Shown: piece by piece, positions 1 to 8,911 of the stretch | Layout: every line of letters begins with the position of its first letter | How positions within the stretch are numbered: position 1 is the first letter of the stretch | Assembly (NCBI GenBank): GCA_038363005.1 | Contig: JBBQBI010000001.1 | Span: forward strand, 327,249-391,248 | Source: JAKOWB01 sp038363005 | GTDB lineage: Bacteria; Pseudomonadota; Alphaproteobacteria; Kiloniellales; JACOMY01 | DNA: 64,000 nt | Direction of reading: 5' to 3' | Translations under genes and position numbers: made by a program | The notes under the pieces: generated by a model | Told to the model about the DNA's origin: nothing | Database searches by the model: none | The model's input: the letters and a program-made list of their open reading frames with translations, nothing else

Positions 1-336
1 GTCGAGGCCTGCCGCGCCGCGATCGAAAGCGGCACCAACCTGATCATCTTCCCGCAGGGCACGCGCACGCGGCCGGACGCGTCGCTGCGATTCCATCGCG
101 GCTTCGCCAACATCGCGCTGCTGGCGAAGGCCGACATACAGATGGTGAGGATCACCTGCGAACCGCTCTACCTGTCGAAGGGCGAGCCCTGGTGGCGTAT
201 ACCCGCCAAGGCGCCGCGGTTCAGGGTGGTTCCGGGGGAATGCCTGGAGGTTGCTACGCTGAGCGATAGGCCCCGCGCGCTGGCTGCGCGGGCCCTGGTT
301 CGGCGCCTGGAAGTCTATTACACGGGGATTGCCTGA
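1..336 (+). CDS. Lysophospholipid acyltransferase family protein, ApeD-like (5' end outside window)
   Basis: The frame is open from base 1 to the TGA at 334-336, so only about 111 C-terminal residues are present. FPQGTRT near residue 20 matches the FPEGTR block of PlsC/1-acyl-glycerol-3-phosphate acyltransferases, which contacts the acyl acceptor; the HX4D motif would lie upstream. Such enzymes move acyl groups from ACP or CoA to a lipid-like acceptor at the membrane. The gene stops one base before the start of an ACP gene, so it belongs to the pigment operon. The position matches apeD of known aryl polyene clusters, where a PlsC-like protein precedes the two ACPs. The family is clear; the acceptor is unknown. 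Confidence 0.8.
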   Translation, partial: VEACRAAIESGTNLIIFPQGTRTRPDASLRFHRGFANIALLAKADIQMVRITCEPLYLSKGEPWWRIPAKAPRFRVVPGECLEVATLSDRPRALAARALVRRLEVYYTGIA

Positions 337-337
337 G

Positions 338-598
338 ATGAGCGAACTGGAACTCGAGATCAAGCAGCTCATCATTTCGGCGCTGCGCCTGGAGGATCTG
401 AGCCCCGAGCAGATGGACAGCGAGGAGCCCCTGTTCGGCGCCGGACTGGGGCTCGATTCAATCGATGCCTTGGAACTGGGCGTGGCGATCCGCAAGAAGT
501 ACGATATCAAGATTGAGAACGTGAGCGACGAAGTCCGGACGCATTTCGAAACTGTCCGTAATCTGGCGAAGTTTGTACATGATCGGCGTGGAAAATGA
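338..598 (+). CDS. apeE: Acyl carrier protein, aryl polyene type (ApeE-like)
   Basis: This 86-residue acidic protein carries the phosphopantetheine attachment motif GLDSIDALEL, with Ser41 as the modified serine. It should carry the growing polyene on a 4'-phosphopantetheine arm for the ketosynthases, ketoreductase and dehydratase encoded downstream. ATG 338 is preferred over an in-frame TTG at 329 because the TTG overlaps the upstream gene and ATG 338 gives a typical ACP N-terminus. Its stop overlaps the next start (ATGA at 595), which implies translational coupling to the second ACP. Two adjacent ACP genes are a hallmark of aryl polyene clusters. Confidence 0.88.
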   Translation: MSELELEIKQLIISALRLEDLSPEQMDSEEPLFGAGLGLDSIDALELGVAIRKKYDIKIENVSDEVRTHFETVRNLAKFVHDRRGK

Positions 599-852
599 GC
601 AATACGTTATCTGCGGAGCAGATCTTTGATCGTCTGAAATACTTTCTCGAAGCCAATTTCGAGATACCGTCGGAAAAGATCGTTCCCGAGGCGCGGCTGT
701 ATGAGGATCTCGACCTCGACAGCATCGACGCCGTGGATCTGATGGTGAAGCTGCGTGACATTACGGGGCGTCAACTGCGCGCCGATGAATTCAAGACCGT
801 CCGCACCGTTGGCGATGTCCTCGACAGAATCAATGCGATCGTGGCGGGCTAG
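595..852 (+). CDS. apeF: Acyl carrier protein, aryl polyene type (ApeF-like)
   Basis: This second ACP has 85 residues and carries LDLDSIDAVDLM, with Ser43 as the predicted phosphopantetheine site. It is only distantly similar to the first ACP, so this is an old paralogous pair rather than a recent duplication. In characterised aryl polyene systems the two carriers have distinct roles, such as starter loading versus elongation; which does which cannot be told here. The start overlaps the previous stop by 4 bp, and the 3' end overlaps the probable start of the membrane protein gene. Confidence 0.88.
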   Translation: MSNTLSAEQIFDRLKYFLEANFEIPSEKIVPEARLYEDLDLDSIDAVDLMVKLRDITGRQLRADEFKTVRTVGDVLDRINAIVAG

Positions 853-1414
853 GTTGGGCGGTGTTCTGTCCGCGCTCGCCGTGGCAGCCAGTGTCGCCTA
901 TCCCTTCGCCGTTTACTTTGCCGACGATCGCATCGGCCCGCTGGTCTTCGTGGCAGCGGCCATCGCACTGATCGCCCTGCGCCTGGTTGCCCTGCGCGCT
1001 GAGGAGGCCCGACGCTGGCGCATGCCGCTGCTGGTCGTTGCCAGCCTCCTGCTGCTCCTGGCCTCGATCGACCTGGATTTCGCGACCAGGTCCTATCCCC
1101 TGCTGCTTAGCCTGGCGGCCGCCGGATTGTTCGGCTGGTCGCTGCTGCGCCCGCCGAGCCTTATCGAGCGTCTGGCCAGGATCAGGCAACCCGACCTGCC
1201 GCCGGCCGCGCAGCGCTACTGTCGCCGCGTGACGGTAATCTGGACCTGCTGGCTGGTGTGCAACGCCGGTGTGGCGGGAGCGCTGGCTGCCTGGGGCAGT
1301 GTCGCGCAATGGGCGCTGTGGACCGGTGTTGTGTTCTACGTGGTCAGCGGCGCGCTGCTCGCGGGCGAATACGCGGTGCGCCACCTGGTCCGCCGACGCG
1401 GTCTGACGCCATGA
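833..1414 (+). CDS. COG4648-type integral membrane protein, ApeG-like
   Basis: The product has about 193 residues and four to five hydrophobic segments: near residues 8-28, 35-52, 62-75, 83-100 and 140-180. Basic residues flank them, as in an inner-membrane protein, and there is no catalytic motif. A protein of this kind is a constant member of aryl polyene clusters between the ACP pair and the AMP-ligase; its role is not established, possibly anchoring the synthase at the membrane. The start is uncertain: ATG 833 overlaps the ACP gene by 20 bp, and TTG 854 would avoid the overlap. The stop overlaps the ligase start (ATGA at 1411). Confidence 0.72.
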   Translation: MRSWRARLGGVLSALAVAASVAYPFAVYFADDRIGPLVFVAAAIALIALRLVALRAEEARRWRMPLLVVASLLLLLASIDLDFATRSYPLLLSLAAAGLFGWSLLRPPSLIERLARIRQPDLPPAAQRYCRRVTVIWTCWLVCNAGVAGALAAWGSVAQWALWTGVVFYVVSGALLAGEYAVRHLVRRRGLTP

Positions 1415-3138
1415 CCCCCGTGCCTCTGTCGATGCTGCTGGCGCAAGCGCGCGATCCGGCCGCCATCGTCGGCGAGACGGGCGGGCGCGCCCGCACCTTC
1501 GCGGAGCTGCGCGGCGATGTAGCCGCCCATGCCACGCGTCTGCGCGCCAGCAATTGCCGCCGCGGGCTGCTGGTGACCCATGACGCCTATTGGGCAGCAG
1601 TGGGTCTGCTGGCACTGCTGCACGCCGGGGCGACGGTGGTGCTGCCGCAGAACCTGCAGCCCGGCGGCTATGGCACGGATGACTGGGACCGGATCGTCAC
1701 CGACCGCGCCAGTGATTCGGAGGGTGCGTATCTGCTGGAGTCCGCGGAGAAGTCGGCCGGGCCACTGCCGCCGCTGGCGGAGTCCGGCGGTGGCTTCGAG
1801 CTGTTTACCGCAGGCTCGACCGGCGCCCCAAAGCGAACCACCAAGAGCCTCGCGCAGATGGATGCCGAGGCCGCGCTGGTCGAGCGTCTGCTGGCGCCCT
1901 GGGTGGATGCCGTGGCGCCGGTGCTTGGAACAGTGCCGCTGCACCATCTCTATGGATTGACCTTCCGACTGGTCTGGCCGCTGACCAGCGGCCGGCTGAT
2001 CGGTGGGCGCACGCACGATTTCTGGGAATCCCTGGCCACGGGATCGCTGGCCGGCGCGGCCTTGATCACCAGCCCGGCGCATCTGACCCGTATTTCGCTG
2101 CCCGTCCTGGCGGCTGACAAGGGGCCGGCGCTGGTGCTGTCGGCAGGCGCCGCCCTGCCGGAGGCCGCCGCCGCCGCGGCTCGTGGTCAGCTGGGGACAG
2201 CCGTCACCGAGATATTCGGCAGTACCGAGACAGGCGTGGTTGCCTGGCGCCGGCGCAGCGAGCCCGACCCGGCCTGGACAGCGTTTCCCGGCGTCGAGGT
2301 GAAGGCACAGCCGGACGGGCGCATCGCTATCCAGTCGCCGCTGATCGCCGCGAGCGACCTGGACAGCGATGGCTGGTACGCCGGCGCCGACTTGATCGCG
2401 CTGGATGGCAGCGGCTTCCGCTTGCAAGGACGTGCCGACCGCATCCTAAAGATCGAGGGCAAGCGGGTCAGCCTGGCCGATCTCGAACGACGTCTGGGCG
2501 AGCACGAGCTGGTCGCCGAGGCCGCCGTTTTGAGCCTGGAGGAAGACCACAGCGTGCTGGGTGCCGTCGTGGTGCCGACCGTCGCGGGTGAGAGTCGCCT
2601 GCGTGAATTGGGCGCCTTCCGTTTTGGTCGCCTGCTGCGGGGCCAGCTGTCGTTGACCCAGGACGTCGGCGGACTGCCGCGACGCTGGCGTTTCGTCGCG
2701 GCCCTGCCGCTGGCCCCACTGGGCAAGCGACGCCTGGCCGACCTGCGGAGGCTATTCGATACGGCGGCAGAAACCTCGGCGCCACCGCGGCCCAGGGAGC
2801 CGGAGCTGCGGGCATCGCGGCAGATTCCCGATGGCATTGAGCTGGACCTTTTCATCTCGCCCGACCTGGCCCAGTTGGAGGGGCACTTCCCTGGACTGCC
2901 CATCGTGCCCGGGGTCGCGCAGATCGACTGGGCGGCGCTGTTCGCCGTACGCCACCTGCAGCTACCGGTCGAGGCGGTGCGCCGCTTCCAGGTCAAGTTC
3001 CGCCGGGTGATGACGGCCAACGTGCTGGTGACTCTTGCCCTGCGCCATCCGCCGGCGACCCGCCGGCTCGAGTTCAGCTATCGCCTGGGCGAAGAGGTAC
3101 TGACGTCCGGCACCATCACGCTGCCCGAGGCGCCATGA
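1411..3138 (+). CDS. Fused AMP-dependent ligase and hotdog dehydratase (ApeH-ApeI fusion)
   Basis: The product has 575 residues in two parts. Residues 1 to about 460 are an ANL-family adenylating domain: the AMP-binding loop FTAGSTGAPKR, the block EIFGSTETG, and the hinge-region segment GRADRILKIEGKRV. Residues about 470-575 form a short FabA/FabZ-like hotdog domain with GHFPGLPIVPGV, where His492 is the likely dehydratase histidine. In characterised clusters ApeH activates the aryl starter acid and ApeI pairs with ApeP as a dehydratase, usually as separate proteins. Here the frame runs without interruption through both. The start overlaps the upstream stop by 4 bp, and the 3' end overlaps the next gene by 4 bp. 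Confidence 0.85.
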   Translation: MTPVPLSMLLAQARDPAAIVGETGGRARTFAELRGDVAAHATRLRASNCRRGLLVTHDAYWAAVGLLALLHAGATVVLPQNLQPGGYGTDDWDRIVTDRASDSEGAYLLESAEKSAGPLPPLAESGGGFELFTAGSTGAPKRTTKSLAQMDAEAALVERLLAPWVDAVAPVLGTVPLHHLYGLTFRLVWPLTSGRLIGGRTHDFWESLATGSLAGAALITSPAHLTRISLPVLAADKGPALVLSAGAALPEAAAAAARGQLGTAVTEIFGSTETGVVAWRRRSEPDPAWTAFPGVEVKAQPDGRIAIQSPLIAASDLDSDGWYAGADLIALDGSGFRLQGRADRILKIEGKRVSLADLERRLGEHELVAEAAVLSLEEDHSVLGAVVVPTVAGESRLRELGAFRFGRLLRGQLSLTQDVGGLPRRWRFVAALPLAPLGKRRLADLRRLFDTAAETSAPPRPREPELRASRQIPDGIELDLFISPDLAQLEGHFPGLPIVPGVAQIDWAALFAVRHLQLPVEAVRRFQVKFRRVMTANVLVTLALRHPPATRRLEFSYRLGEEVLTSGTITLPEAP

Positions 3139-4814
3139 CCGGCGCCTTCCGCCCCTGTGCCGTGGTGCCAAGCTTCAATCACTGGCGCAGCGCCGGCCTG
3201 GTGGTGCAGCGCCTGCGCGCGGCGGGCCTCACCGTCTTCATCATCGACGACGGCAGCGCCGAGCCAGCGCGTGGCGCGCTGGCCGCCTTGGCCGGCGAGG
3301 GCTGCATCCTGCACCGCAACGCGGTCAACCAGGGCAAGGGCGGCGCGGTAATACAGGGCCTGCGCCTGGCGATCGCCGCCGGCTACAGCCACGCGGTGCA
3401 GGTCGACGCCGATGGCCAGCACGACCTGGATGCCCTGCCGCAGCTGCTGGCGCTGGCCGAACGCCTTCCGCAGGCCCTGGTGACTGGCGCGCCGCTGTAC
3501 GACGCCTCGGTGCCGCGCGGCCGCGCGATCGGCCGCAAGATCACGCATTTCTGGGTCGGGATCGAAACGCTATCGTGGCCTGCGCCCGATACCATGTGCG
3601 GCTTTCGCGTCTATCCGCTGGGCGCCGTGGCAGCACTGCTGGACTCCGGCGAGCGGATCGGCCGGCGCATGGACTTCGACATCGAGGTGGTGGTGCGGCT
3701 GTCCTGGCGCGGCACGCCGGTGGTTGAGCTCCCGGTGCGCGTTGTCTATCCGCCGGACAATACCTCGAACTTCCGCATGCTGCGCGACAATGTCCGGATC
3801 AGCCTGATGCACACGCGACTGGTGTTCATCATGCTGTGGCGGCTGCCGTCGATCCTGCGCTACCGGTCGCGCCGCCGCGAGGCATCCCGGCCATGGCCCA
3901 AGCTGGCCGAGCGAGGGGCCTATGCGGGGCTGCGCATCTGCGCCACCGTCTATCGACTGCTCGGCCGCCGCTGCTGCATGGCCTTGTTGAGCCCGGTGGC
4001 GCTGTATTTCTATCTCACCGGTCGCCACCAGCGGCGGGCGTCCAAGGCCTTCCTGGCGCGCGCCTTCGCCACCAAGGGCGGCCGGCCACCCGGGTTTGGT
4101 TCTGGCTACCGGCATTTCCGCTCCTTCGCCGGGCGCGCGCTGGACACCTTCATCGGCTGGACGGGCGGCCTGTCGCCGGACGCGCTGGTGCGCGACCAGG
4201 GCCAAGTCTGGAAGTCGCTCGAGGGCAGCCCGCGCGGCTGCCTCCTCATCGTTGCTCATGTTGGCAACGTGGAGATGACGCGGGCGCTGCTGGATGAGCA
4301 GACGCGGCAGCGGCTGGTCATCCTGGTGCACACCAAGCACGCGGAGAACTTCAATCGGCTGCTGCGCAAGTTCCGGCCGGCCGCCGCGATCAACTGCTTC
4401 CAGGTGACCGAGCTGGGACCCGAAACGGCCATCGCGCTCAGGGAGCGGATCGACCGGGGGGACTGGGTGGTGATCGCCGGCGATCGGCCCCCGGTTGGCA
4501 GCCAAGGCCGCACTTCCATGGCGCCGTTCCTCGGCAGGCCGGCACCCTTTTCGCAGGGTCCCTACATCCTGGGCGCCCTGCTGGAGTGCCCGGTCTATAC
4601 CCTCTTCTGCCTGCGAGAGGGGCGGCAGCATCGTGTCGAGCTGCAGCTGCTGGCCGAGCACATCGTGCTGCCGCGGCGGGACAGGGCAGCGGCGCTCCAG
4701 AGTTATGCGACCGCATTTGCCCGGCGACTGGAAGGCTACGCGCTACGTGATCCCTATCAGTGGTACAACTTCTTCGATTTCTGGGCGCAGCCTGTGGATG
4801 AAGACGGAAGATGA
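3135..4814 (+). CDS. Bifunctional family 2 glycosyltransferase / LpxL-type acyltransferase (ApeJ-like)
   Basis: The product has 559 residues. Residues 1 to about 235 form a GT-A glycosyltransferase: VVPSFNH at the N-terminus, then the metal-binding VDADGQHD with Asp91 and Asp93. Residues about 270-555 resemble lauroyl/lysophospholipid acyltransferases (LpxL/HtrB), with the HX4E motif HVGNVE at His375/Glu380. Known aryl polyene clusters carry the same fusion, thought to attach the polyene to a sugar-lipid anchor in the outer membrane. The gene overlaps both neighbours by 4 bp. Sugar and lipid substrates are unknown. Confidence 0.85.
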   Translation: MTGAFRPCAVVPSFNHWRSAGLVVQRLRAAGLTVFIIDDGSAEPARGALAALAGEGCILHRNAVNQGKGGAVIQGLRLAIAAGYSHAVQVDADGQHDLDALPQLLALAERLPQALVTGAPLYDASVPRGRAIGRKITHFWVGIETLSWPAPDTMCGFRVYPLGAVAALLDSGERIGRRMDFDIEVVVRLSWRGTPVVELPVRVVYPPDNTSNFRMLRDNVRISLMHTRLVFIMLWRLPSILRYRSRRREASRPWPKLAERGAYAGLRICATVYRLLGRRCCMALLSPVALYFYLTGRHQRRASKAFLARAFATKGGRPPGFGSGYRHFRSFAGRALDTFIGWTGGLSPDALVRDQGQVWKSLEGSPRGCLLIVAHVGNVEMTRALLDEQTRQRLVILVHTKHAENFNRLLRKFRPAAAINCFQVTELGPETAIALRERIDRGDWVVIAGDRPPVGSQGRTSMAPFLGRPAPFSQGPYILGALLECPVYTLFCLREGRQHRVELQLLAEHIVLPRRDRAAALQSYATAFARRLEGYALRDPYQWYNFFDFWAQPVDEDGR

Positions 4815-5218
4815 TTTCGGCCGAGATAGACGTCACAGCGCAGTTCGGTGACATCGATCCGATGAATGTGGTGTGGCACGGCCACTACACACGCTTTCTC
4901 GAGCGCGCACGCGACGCGCTGATGGAGAAGATCGGCTATAGCTATCCGGAGATGACAGGGTCCGGCTACCTCTGGCCGATCGTCGAGCTTCAGGTGAAGT
5001 ACGTGCGGCCGATCCGGCTGGCACAGCGCATCATCGTGGCGGCCACGCTGGTCGAGTTCGAGAACCGGCTCAAGATCGCTTACCGCTGCCGCGACGCCGC
5101 CACCGGGGAGGTCCTGACGAAGGCGCATACCGTGCAGGTTGCGGTGGCGTCGGCGACGCAGGAGCTGCGGATGGAATGTCCGGCTGCGCTGACCGATCGG
5201 GTCAGGGCGCTGCTATGA
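4811..5218 (+). CDS. 4HBT/YbgC-family hotdog thioesterase (ApeK-like)
   Basis: This 135-residue single-domain hotdog protein has the YbgC/4-hydroxybenzoyl-CoA thioesterase signature FGDIDPMNVVWHGHY, with Asp16 as the expected catalytic aspartate. It would release or edit acyl thioesters during polyene assembly; in APE clusters a thioesterase of this kind is called ApeK. It overlaps the glycosyltransferase/acyltransferase gene by 4 bp. A 22-bp gap separates it from the ketosynthase, one of only two non-overlapping junctions in the forward operon downstream of the ACPs. Confidence 0.83.
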   Translation: MISAEIDVTAQFGDIDPMNVVWHGHYTRFLERARDALMEKIGYSYPEMTGSGYLWPIVELQVKYVRPIRLAQRIIVAATLVEFENRLKIAYRCRDAATGEVLTKAHTVQVAVASATQELRMECPAALTDRVRALL

Positions 5219-5240
5219 CCCTTTCGGCGGCTATGACGTG

Positions 5241-6431
5241 ATGGGAGCACCGCTCGGCATCGCTGCCTTGGGCCTGGCAACGCCCATCGGCATTGGCAAG
5301 GCGGCAGTGGCGCCCGCACTGTTCGCGGGCACGCGCAGCGGGCTCGCGTCGCAGCGGCGTCTGGTGGATGGTCGTATCGTCCACGTCGGCGCGATCGATG
5401 CGGCGCTGCCTGCGGTGCCGGAAGAGCTTGCCGCCTTCGACTGTCGTAACAACCGCCTCATGCTGCTGGCACTGCGGGAGATCACCGAAGAGATCGAGGC
5501 GGCCAAGCTGCGCCACGGGCGCGACCGTGTCGCGGTTATACTGGGCACCAGCACCGCCGGCATTGCCGAGGGTGAAGCGGCCTATGCGCAGCTGACGCGC
5601 ACCGGTACCTGGCCGCGAGGCTATGGCTATCGCCAGCAGGAAACCGGCAATCTGGCGGAGTTCGCCGCGCGCGCACTGGGCTTGACCGGCGTGGCCTTTA
5701 CCCTCGCCACGGCCTGCTCCTCGACTGGCAAGGTCTTTGCCACGGCGCGGCGCCTGATCCGCCAAGGCCTTTGTGACGCCGCGGTCGTTGGTGGCGCCGA
5801 CACACTGAGCCATATGACCCTCAACGGCTTTGCCGCGTTGGAAGCCATGTCGCACGGCCTGTGCAGTCCCTTCAGCGCCAACCGCGACGGCATCAACATC
5901 GGCGAGGCTGCGGTGGCCTTCCTGGTCGGCCCGGACGCGGCGATCGAGCTGCGTGGCGTCGGCGAGAGCTCCGACGCGCACCACATGAGCGCACCTGACC
6001 CGGACGGCCTTGGCGCTTTCCAGGCGATGGCGGCGGCCTTGCGCGATGCCGCACTGGAACCCGACCAGATCGCCTACCTCAATCTGCATGGCACGGCGAC
6101 GGCGCTAAACGACGCGATGGAAGGCAAGGCCGTGCACGCGCTGTTTGGCGGCGACACGCCCTGCAGCTCGACGAAGGCCATGACGGGACACACGTTGGGC
6201 GCGGCCAGTGCCTGCGAGGCCGCCTTCCTGTGGCTGACGTTGCATCCGGGTTACAATCCTGCTGGCCTGCTGCCACCGCACCTCTGGGACGGCATGGCCG
6301 ACCCTTCCATTCCGCCCTTGGCACTGGTTGCGCCGAACGCCAGGGTGGCGCTGGATCGGCCCCTGAGTATGTTGAGCAACTCCTTCGCTTTCGGGGGCAA
6401 CAACGTGGCCCTGGTATTGGGGCGTCCATGA
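5241..6431 (+). CDS. apeO: Beta-ketoacyl-ACP synthase, aryl polyene elongating type (ApeO-like)
   Basis: The product has 396 residues and a full Cys-His-His triad: Cys159 in TACSST, His283 in NLHGTAT and His317 in MTGHTLGA. It is therefore an active condensing enzyme, not a chain-length factor. In APE systems ApeO acts with the inactive partner ApeC; no ApeC homologue lies in this window, and by gene order it would sit upstream of base 1. ATG 5241 is chosen over the adjacent GTG 5238, with a GGCGG sequence about 10 bases upstream. The C-terminus overlaps the dehydratase start by 4 bp. Confidence 0.87.
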   Translation: MGAPLGIAALGLATPIGIGKAAVAPALFAGTRSGLASQRRLVDGRIVHVGAIDAALPAVPEELAAFDCRNNRLMLLALREITEEIEAAKLRHGRDRVAVILGTSTAGIAEGEAAYAQLTRTGTWPRGYGYRQQETGNLAEFAARALGLTGVAFTLATACSSTGKVFATARRLIRQGLCDAAVVGGADTLSHMTLNGFAALEAMSHGLCSPFSANRDGINIGEAAVAFLVGPDAAIELRGVGESSDAHHMSAPDPDGLGAFQAMAAALRDAALEPDQIAYLNLHGTATALNDAMEGKAVHALFGGDTPCSSTKAMTGHTLGAASACEAAFLWLTLHPGYNPAGLLPPHLWDGMADPSIPPLALVAPNARVALDRPLSMLSNSFAFGGNNVALVLGRP

Positions 6432-6916
6432 GCGAGTTGCGCTCCTGTCCCTATGCGGTCGAGCAGTTGCTGCCGCAGGCGCCGCCAATGGTCCTGATCG
6501 ACCGGGTAGTCGGGTGGCATGAAACCGGCCTGGTTGCCGCGCTTACCGTGCGCGAGGACGGCCTGTTCTTCCAGGCGGGCAGGGGTGTCGCGGCACACGT
6601 CGCGATCGAGTGGATGGCGCAGAGTTGTGCCGCCTTCGTCGGGTTGCAGGCGAAGCATGGCGGCAAGCCGGTGAAAATCGGCTTCCTGCTGGGGACGCGT
6701 GGCTTTGCCGCCGAGCTGTCCTGGTTCCGCCTGGGCGATGCGATCCTGGTGGAGGTGACGCAGACGTTCCTCGATGTCGAAATGGCGGTCTTCGACTGCA
6801 GCGTCCGAATTAACGGCGAGATCGCGGCGACGGCCGCGCTCACGGTCTATCAACCGCGCGACTTGAACGCTGTCCTGTCGCTGCAGGGAATTGCCTTGGC
6901 CGGCAATCAGCAGTGA
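6428..6916 (+). CDS. apeP: 3-hydroxyacyl-ACP dehydratase, aryl polyene type (ApeP-like)
   Basis: This 162-residue hotdog protein starts MSELRSCPYAVEQLLPQAPP and contains HVAIEWMAQSCAAFVG, the helix region that forms the acyl tunnel in FabA/FabZ-like dehydratases. It should remove water from the 3-hydroxyacyl-ACP after each ketoreduction, together with the dehydratase domain fused to the AMP-ligase. The gene begins in an ATGA overlap with the ketosynthase stop and is followed 4 bp later by the ketoreductase. Its position between KS and KR fits ApeP. Confidence 0.84.
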   Translation: MSELRSCPYAVEQLLPQAPPMVLIDRVVGWHETGLVAALTVREDGLFFQAGRGVAAHVAIEWMAQSCAAFVGLQAKHGGKPVKIGFLLGTRGFAAELSWFRLGDAILVEVTQTFLDVEMAVFDCSVRINGEIAATAALTVYQPRDLNAVLSLQGIALAGNQQ

Positions 6917-6920
6917 GACT

Positions 6921-7658
6921 ATGGCAGTGATGAACAAGCGAAGCATTCTGGTGACCGGCGCCAGCAAGGGTATTGGACAGGCCATCGCGCTGCGGCTGGC
7001 AGGCGATGGCTTCCCCGTGGTGGTGCACTTCGGTCAGGATCGACAGGGCGCCGAGTCGGTGCTGGCGTCGATCCTGGACAAGGGCGGTGTCGGACGCCTG
7101 CTCGGCTTTGATATTGCCGACCGGTCGGCGAGCCGCGCCGCGCTCGAGGCTGACATGGCGGCGCACGGGCCCTACTGGGGCGTGGTGCTGAACGCTGGCG
7201 TGATCCGCGACAACGCCTTTCCGGCGATGGAAGACAGCGACTGGGATACGGTTCTGGGCGTCAACCTCGATGGCTTCTATAACGTGTTGCGCCCGGTGGT
7301 CATGCCAATGGTATCGGCGCGGCAGGGGGGCCGCATCGTTGCCCTGACGTCGGTCGCCGGGCTGGTGGGCAACCGCGGTCAGGTCAACTACAGTGCCTCC
7401 AAGGCCGGCATCATCGGCGCCAGCAAGGCGCTGGCCGTCGAACTTGCCAAGCGCAACATCACGGTCAACTGCGTGGCGCCGGGTCTGATCGAGACCCGGA
7501 TGATGGAAGGACTGCCACTGGACGAGGTGACCAGGATGATCCCGATGCGGCGGATCGGCCGGCCGGAGGAGGTGGCCGGAGCGGTGGCCTTTCTCTGCTC
7601 CAACGATGCGGGCTACATCACGCGGCAGGTGATCTCGGTGAATGGTGGCATGGTATGA
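6921..7658 (+). CDS. apeQ: 3-ketoacyl-ACP reductase, FabG-like SDR (ApeQ-like)
   Basis: The product has 245 residues in a classical SDR fold: the NADP-binding TGASKGIGQA at the N-terminus, LNAG in the central strand, catalytic Ser144, and the YSASK motif (Tyr157, Lys161). It reduces the 3-keto group on the ACP-bound polyene intermediate. The C-terminal GYITRQVISVNGGMV is typical of FabG. ATG 6921 is used; ATG 6930 is an in-frame alternative. The stop overlaps the following ketosynthase start (ATGA at 7655). Confidence 0.87.
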   Translation: MAVMNKRSILVTGASKGIGQAIALRLAGDGFPVVVHFGQDRQGAESVLASILDKGGVGRLLGFDIADRSASRAALEADMAAHGPYWGVVLNAGVIRDNAFPAMEDSDWDTVLGVNLDGFYNVLRPVVMPMVSARQGGRIVALTSVAGLVGNRGQVNYSASKAGIIGASKALAVELAKRNITVNCVAPGLIETRMMEGLPLDEVTRMIPMRRIGRPEEVAGAVAFLCSNDAGYITRQVISVNGGMV

Positions 7659-8881
7659 CGCGGCGGGTGGTCATAACTGCCATGGCCGGCGTTACGGCAC
7701 TGGGCGACGACTGGCCGGCGATCCGTGCGCGACTGGCCGCCGGCGATACCGCAATCCGTACCATGCAGGCCTGGGAGCGCTTCACCGGCGTCAACACCCG
7801 GCTGGCCGCGCCGATCGCCGATTTCAGCTTCGAGGGTCGCTGGCCACGCAAGAAGACCCGGACAATGGGAACGGTGGCGGCCATGTCGGTGCTGGCCACC
7901 GAGCGGGCCCTGGAGCGGGCGGGCCTCAGCGACAGCGCGACCGTTCGCGATGGCCGGACCGGCGTGGCCTATGGCTCCTCGTTCGGCAGTCCGCCGCCGG
8001 TGCTGGGGTTTGCCGAGCTGATGAGCCAGGGAACCTCCAAGACGCTGAACGCCACCAGCTACATCCAGATGATGAGCCATACCACGGCGGTGAACATCGG
8101 AATGTTCTTCGGCCTGACCGGGCGGATCATTCCAACCTCGAGCGCCTGCACCTCCGGCAGCCAGGCGATCGGCTATGCGACGGAGGCCATACGAGCTGGC
8201 AAGGCCGACATCATGATCGCCGGCGGCGCCGAGGAACTCGACGTTACGCAGGCGGCAGTGTTCGACACGCTGTTCGCCACCAGCACCCGGAACGACCGGC
8301 CGGAGACTACGCCACGGCCCTATGATCGTGATCGCGAGGGCCTGGTGATTGGCGAGGGTGCCACCACCCTGATTCTCGAGGAGCGCGACTTTGCATTGGC
8401 CCGCGGCGCGACGATCCTGGCCGAAGTGGCCGGCTTCGCCTGCAATTCCGATGGTCATCACGTCACTCAGCCGCACGCTGAAACGATGGAGGTCGCACTG
8501 CGCTTGGCATTGGACGACGCTGGCTTGCCGCCCGAGGCGGTGGGCTTCGTCAGCGGCCACGGCACGGCGACGGAGTGGGGCGACATCGCGGAAACCCGGG
8601 CGACCAACGCTGCGCTTGGGTCCCGCGCGCCAATCCATTCGCTGAAGTCCTATTTCGGCCACACGCTCGGTGCCTGCGGCGCCATGGAGGCGTGGCTCGG
8701 CATCGAGATGCTGCGCGAAGGCTGGTTTGTGCCGACCGCCAACCTGGAAAGCGTCGATGAGCGCTGCGGCGAACTCGACTACATCATCGGCGAACCGCGG
8801 CGACTGCAGGTCGAGTACCTGATGTCGAACAACTTCGCCTTCGGCGGCATCAACACCTCGCTGATCTTCCGGCGGGTCTAG
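7655..8881 (+). CDS. apeR: Beta-ketoacyl-ACP synthase, FabF-like (ApeR-like)
   Basis: The product has 408 residues with a complete triad: Cys165 in SSACTSGSQ, His302 in SGHGTATEWG and His336 in YFGHTLGACG. This is the second active ketosynthase of the cluster. ApeR-type enzymes in known APE clusters act at chain initiation, condensing the aryl starter with the first extender. It is the last gene of the forward operon and faces the DUF3261 lipoprotein gene only 17 bp away. A bulged stem-loop spans that convergence point. Confidence 0.87.
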   Translation: MTRRVVITAMAGVTALGDDWPAIRARLAAGDTAIRTMQAWERFTGVNTRLAAPIADFSFEGRWPRKKTRTMGTVAAMSVLATERALERAGLSDSATVRDGRTGVAYGSSFGSPPPVLGFAELMSQGTSKTLNATSYIQMMSHTTAVNIGMFFGLTGRIIPTSSACTSGSQAIGYATEAIRAGKADIMIAGGAEELDVTQAAVFDTLFATSTRNDRPETTPRPYDRDREGLVIGEGATTLILEERDFALARGATILAEVAGFACNSDGHHVTQPHAETMEVALRLALDDAGLPPEAVGFVSGHGTATEWGDIAETRATNAALGSRAPIHSLKSYFGHTLGACGAMEAWLGIEMLREGWFVPTANLESVDERCGELDYIIGEPRRLQVEYLMSNNFAFGGINTSLIFRRV

Positions 8882-8889
8882 CCAGCGGC

Positions 8890-8911
8890 GGCAGGTGCCT
8901 AGGGCACTGCC
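8890..8911. terminator. Stem-loop between convergent operons, possible bidirectional terminator
   Basis: GGCAG and TGCC (8890-8899, with one bulged G at 8895) pair with GGCA and CTGCC (8903-8911) around the loop TAG, giving a 9-bp stem. It lies exactly where the forward pigment operon meets the reverse one. There is no U-tract in either direction, so intrinsic termination is only suggested. Confidence 0.4.
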
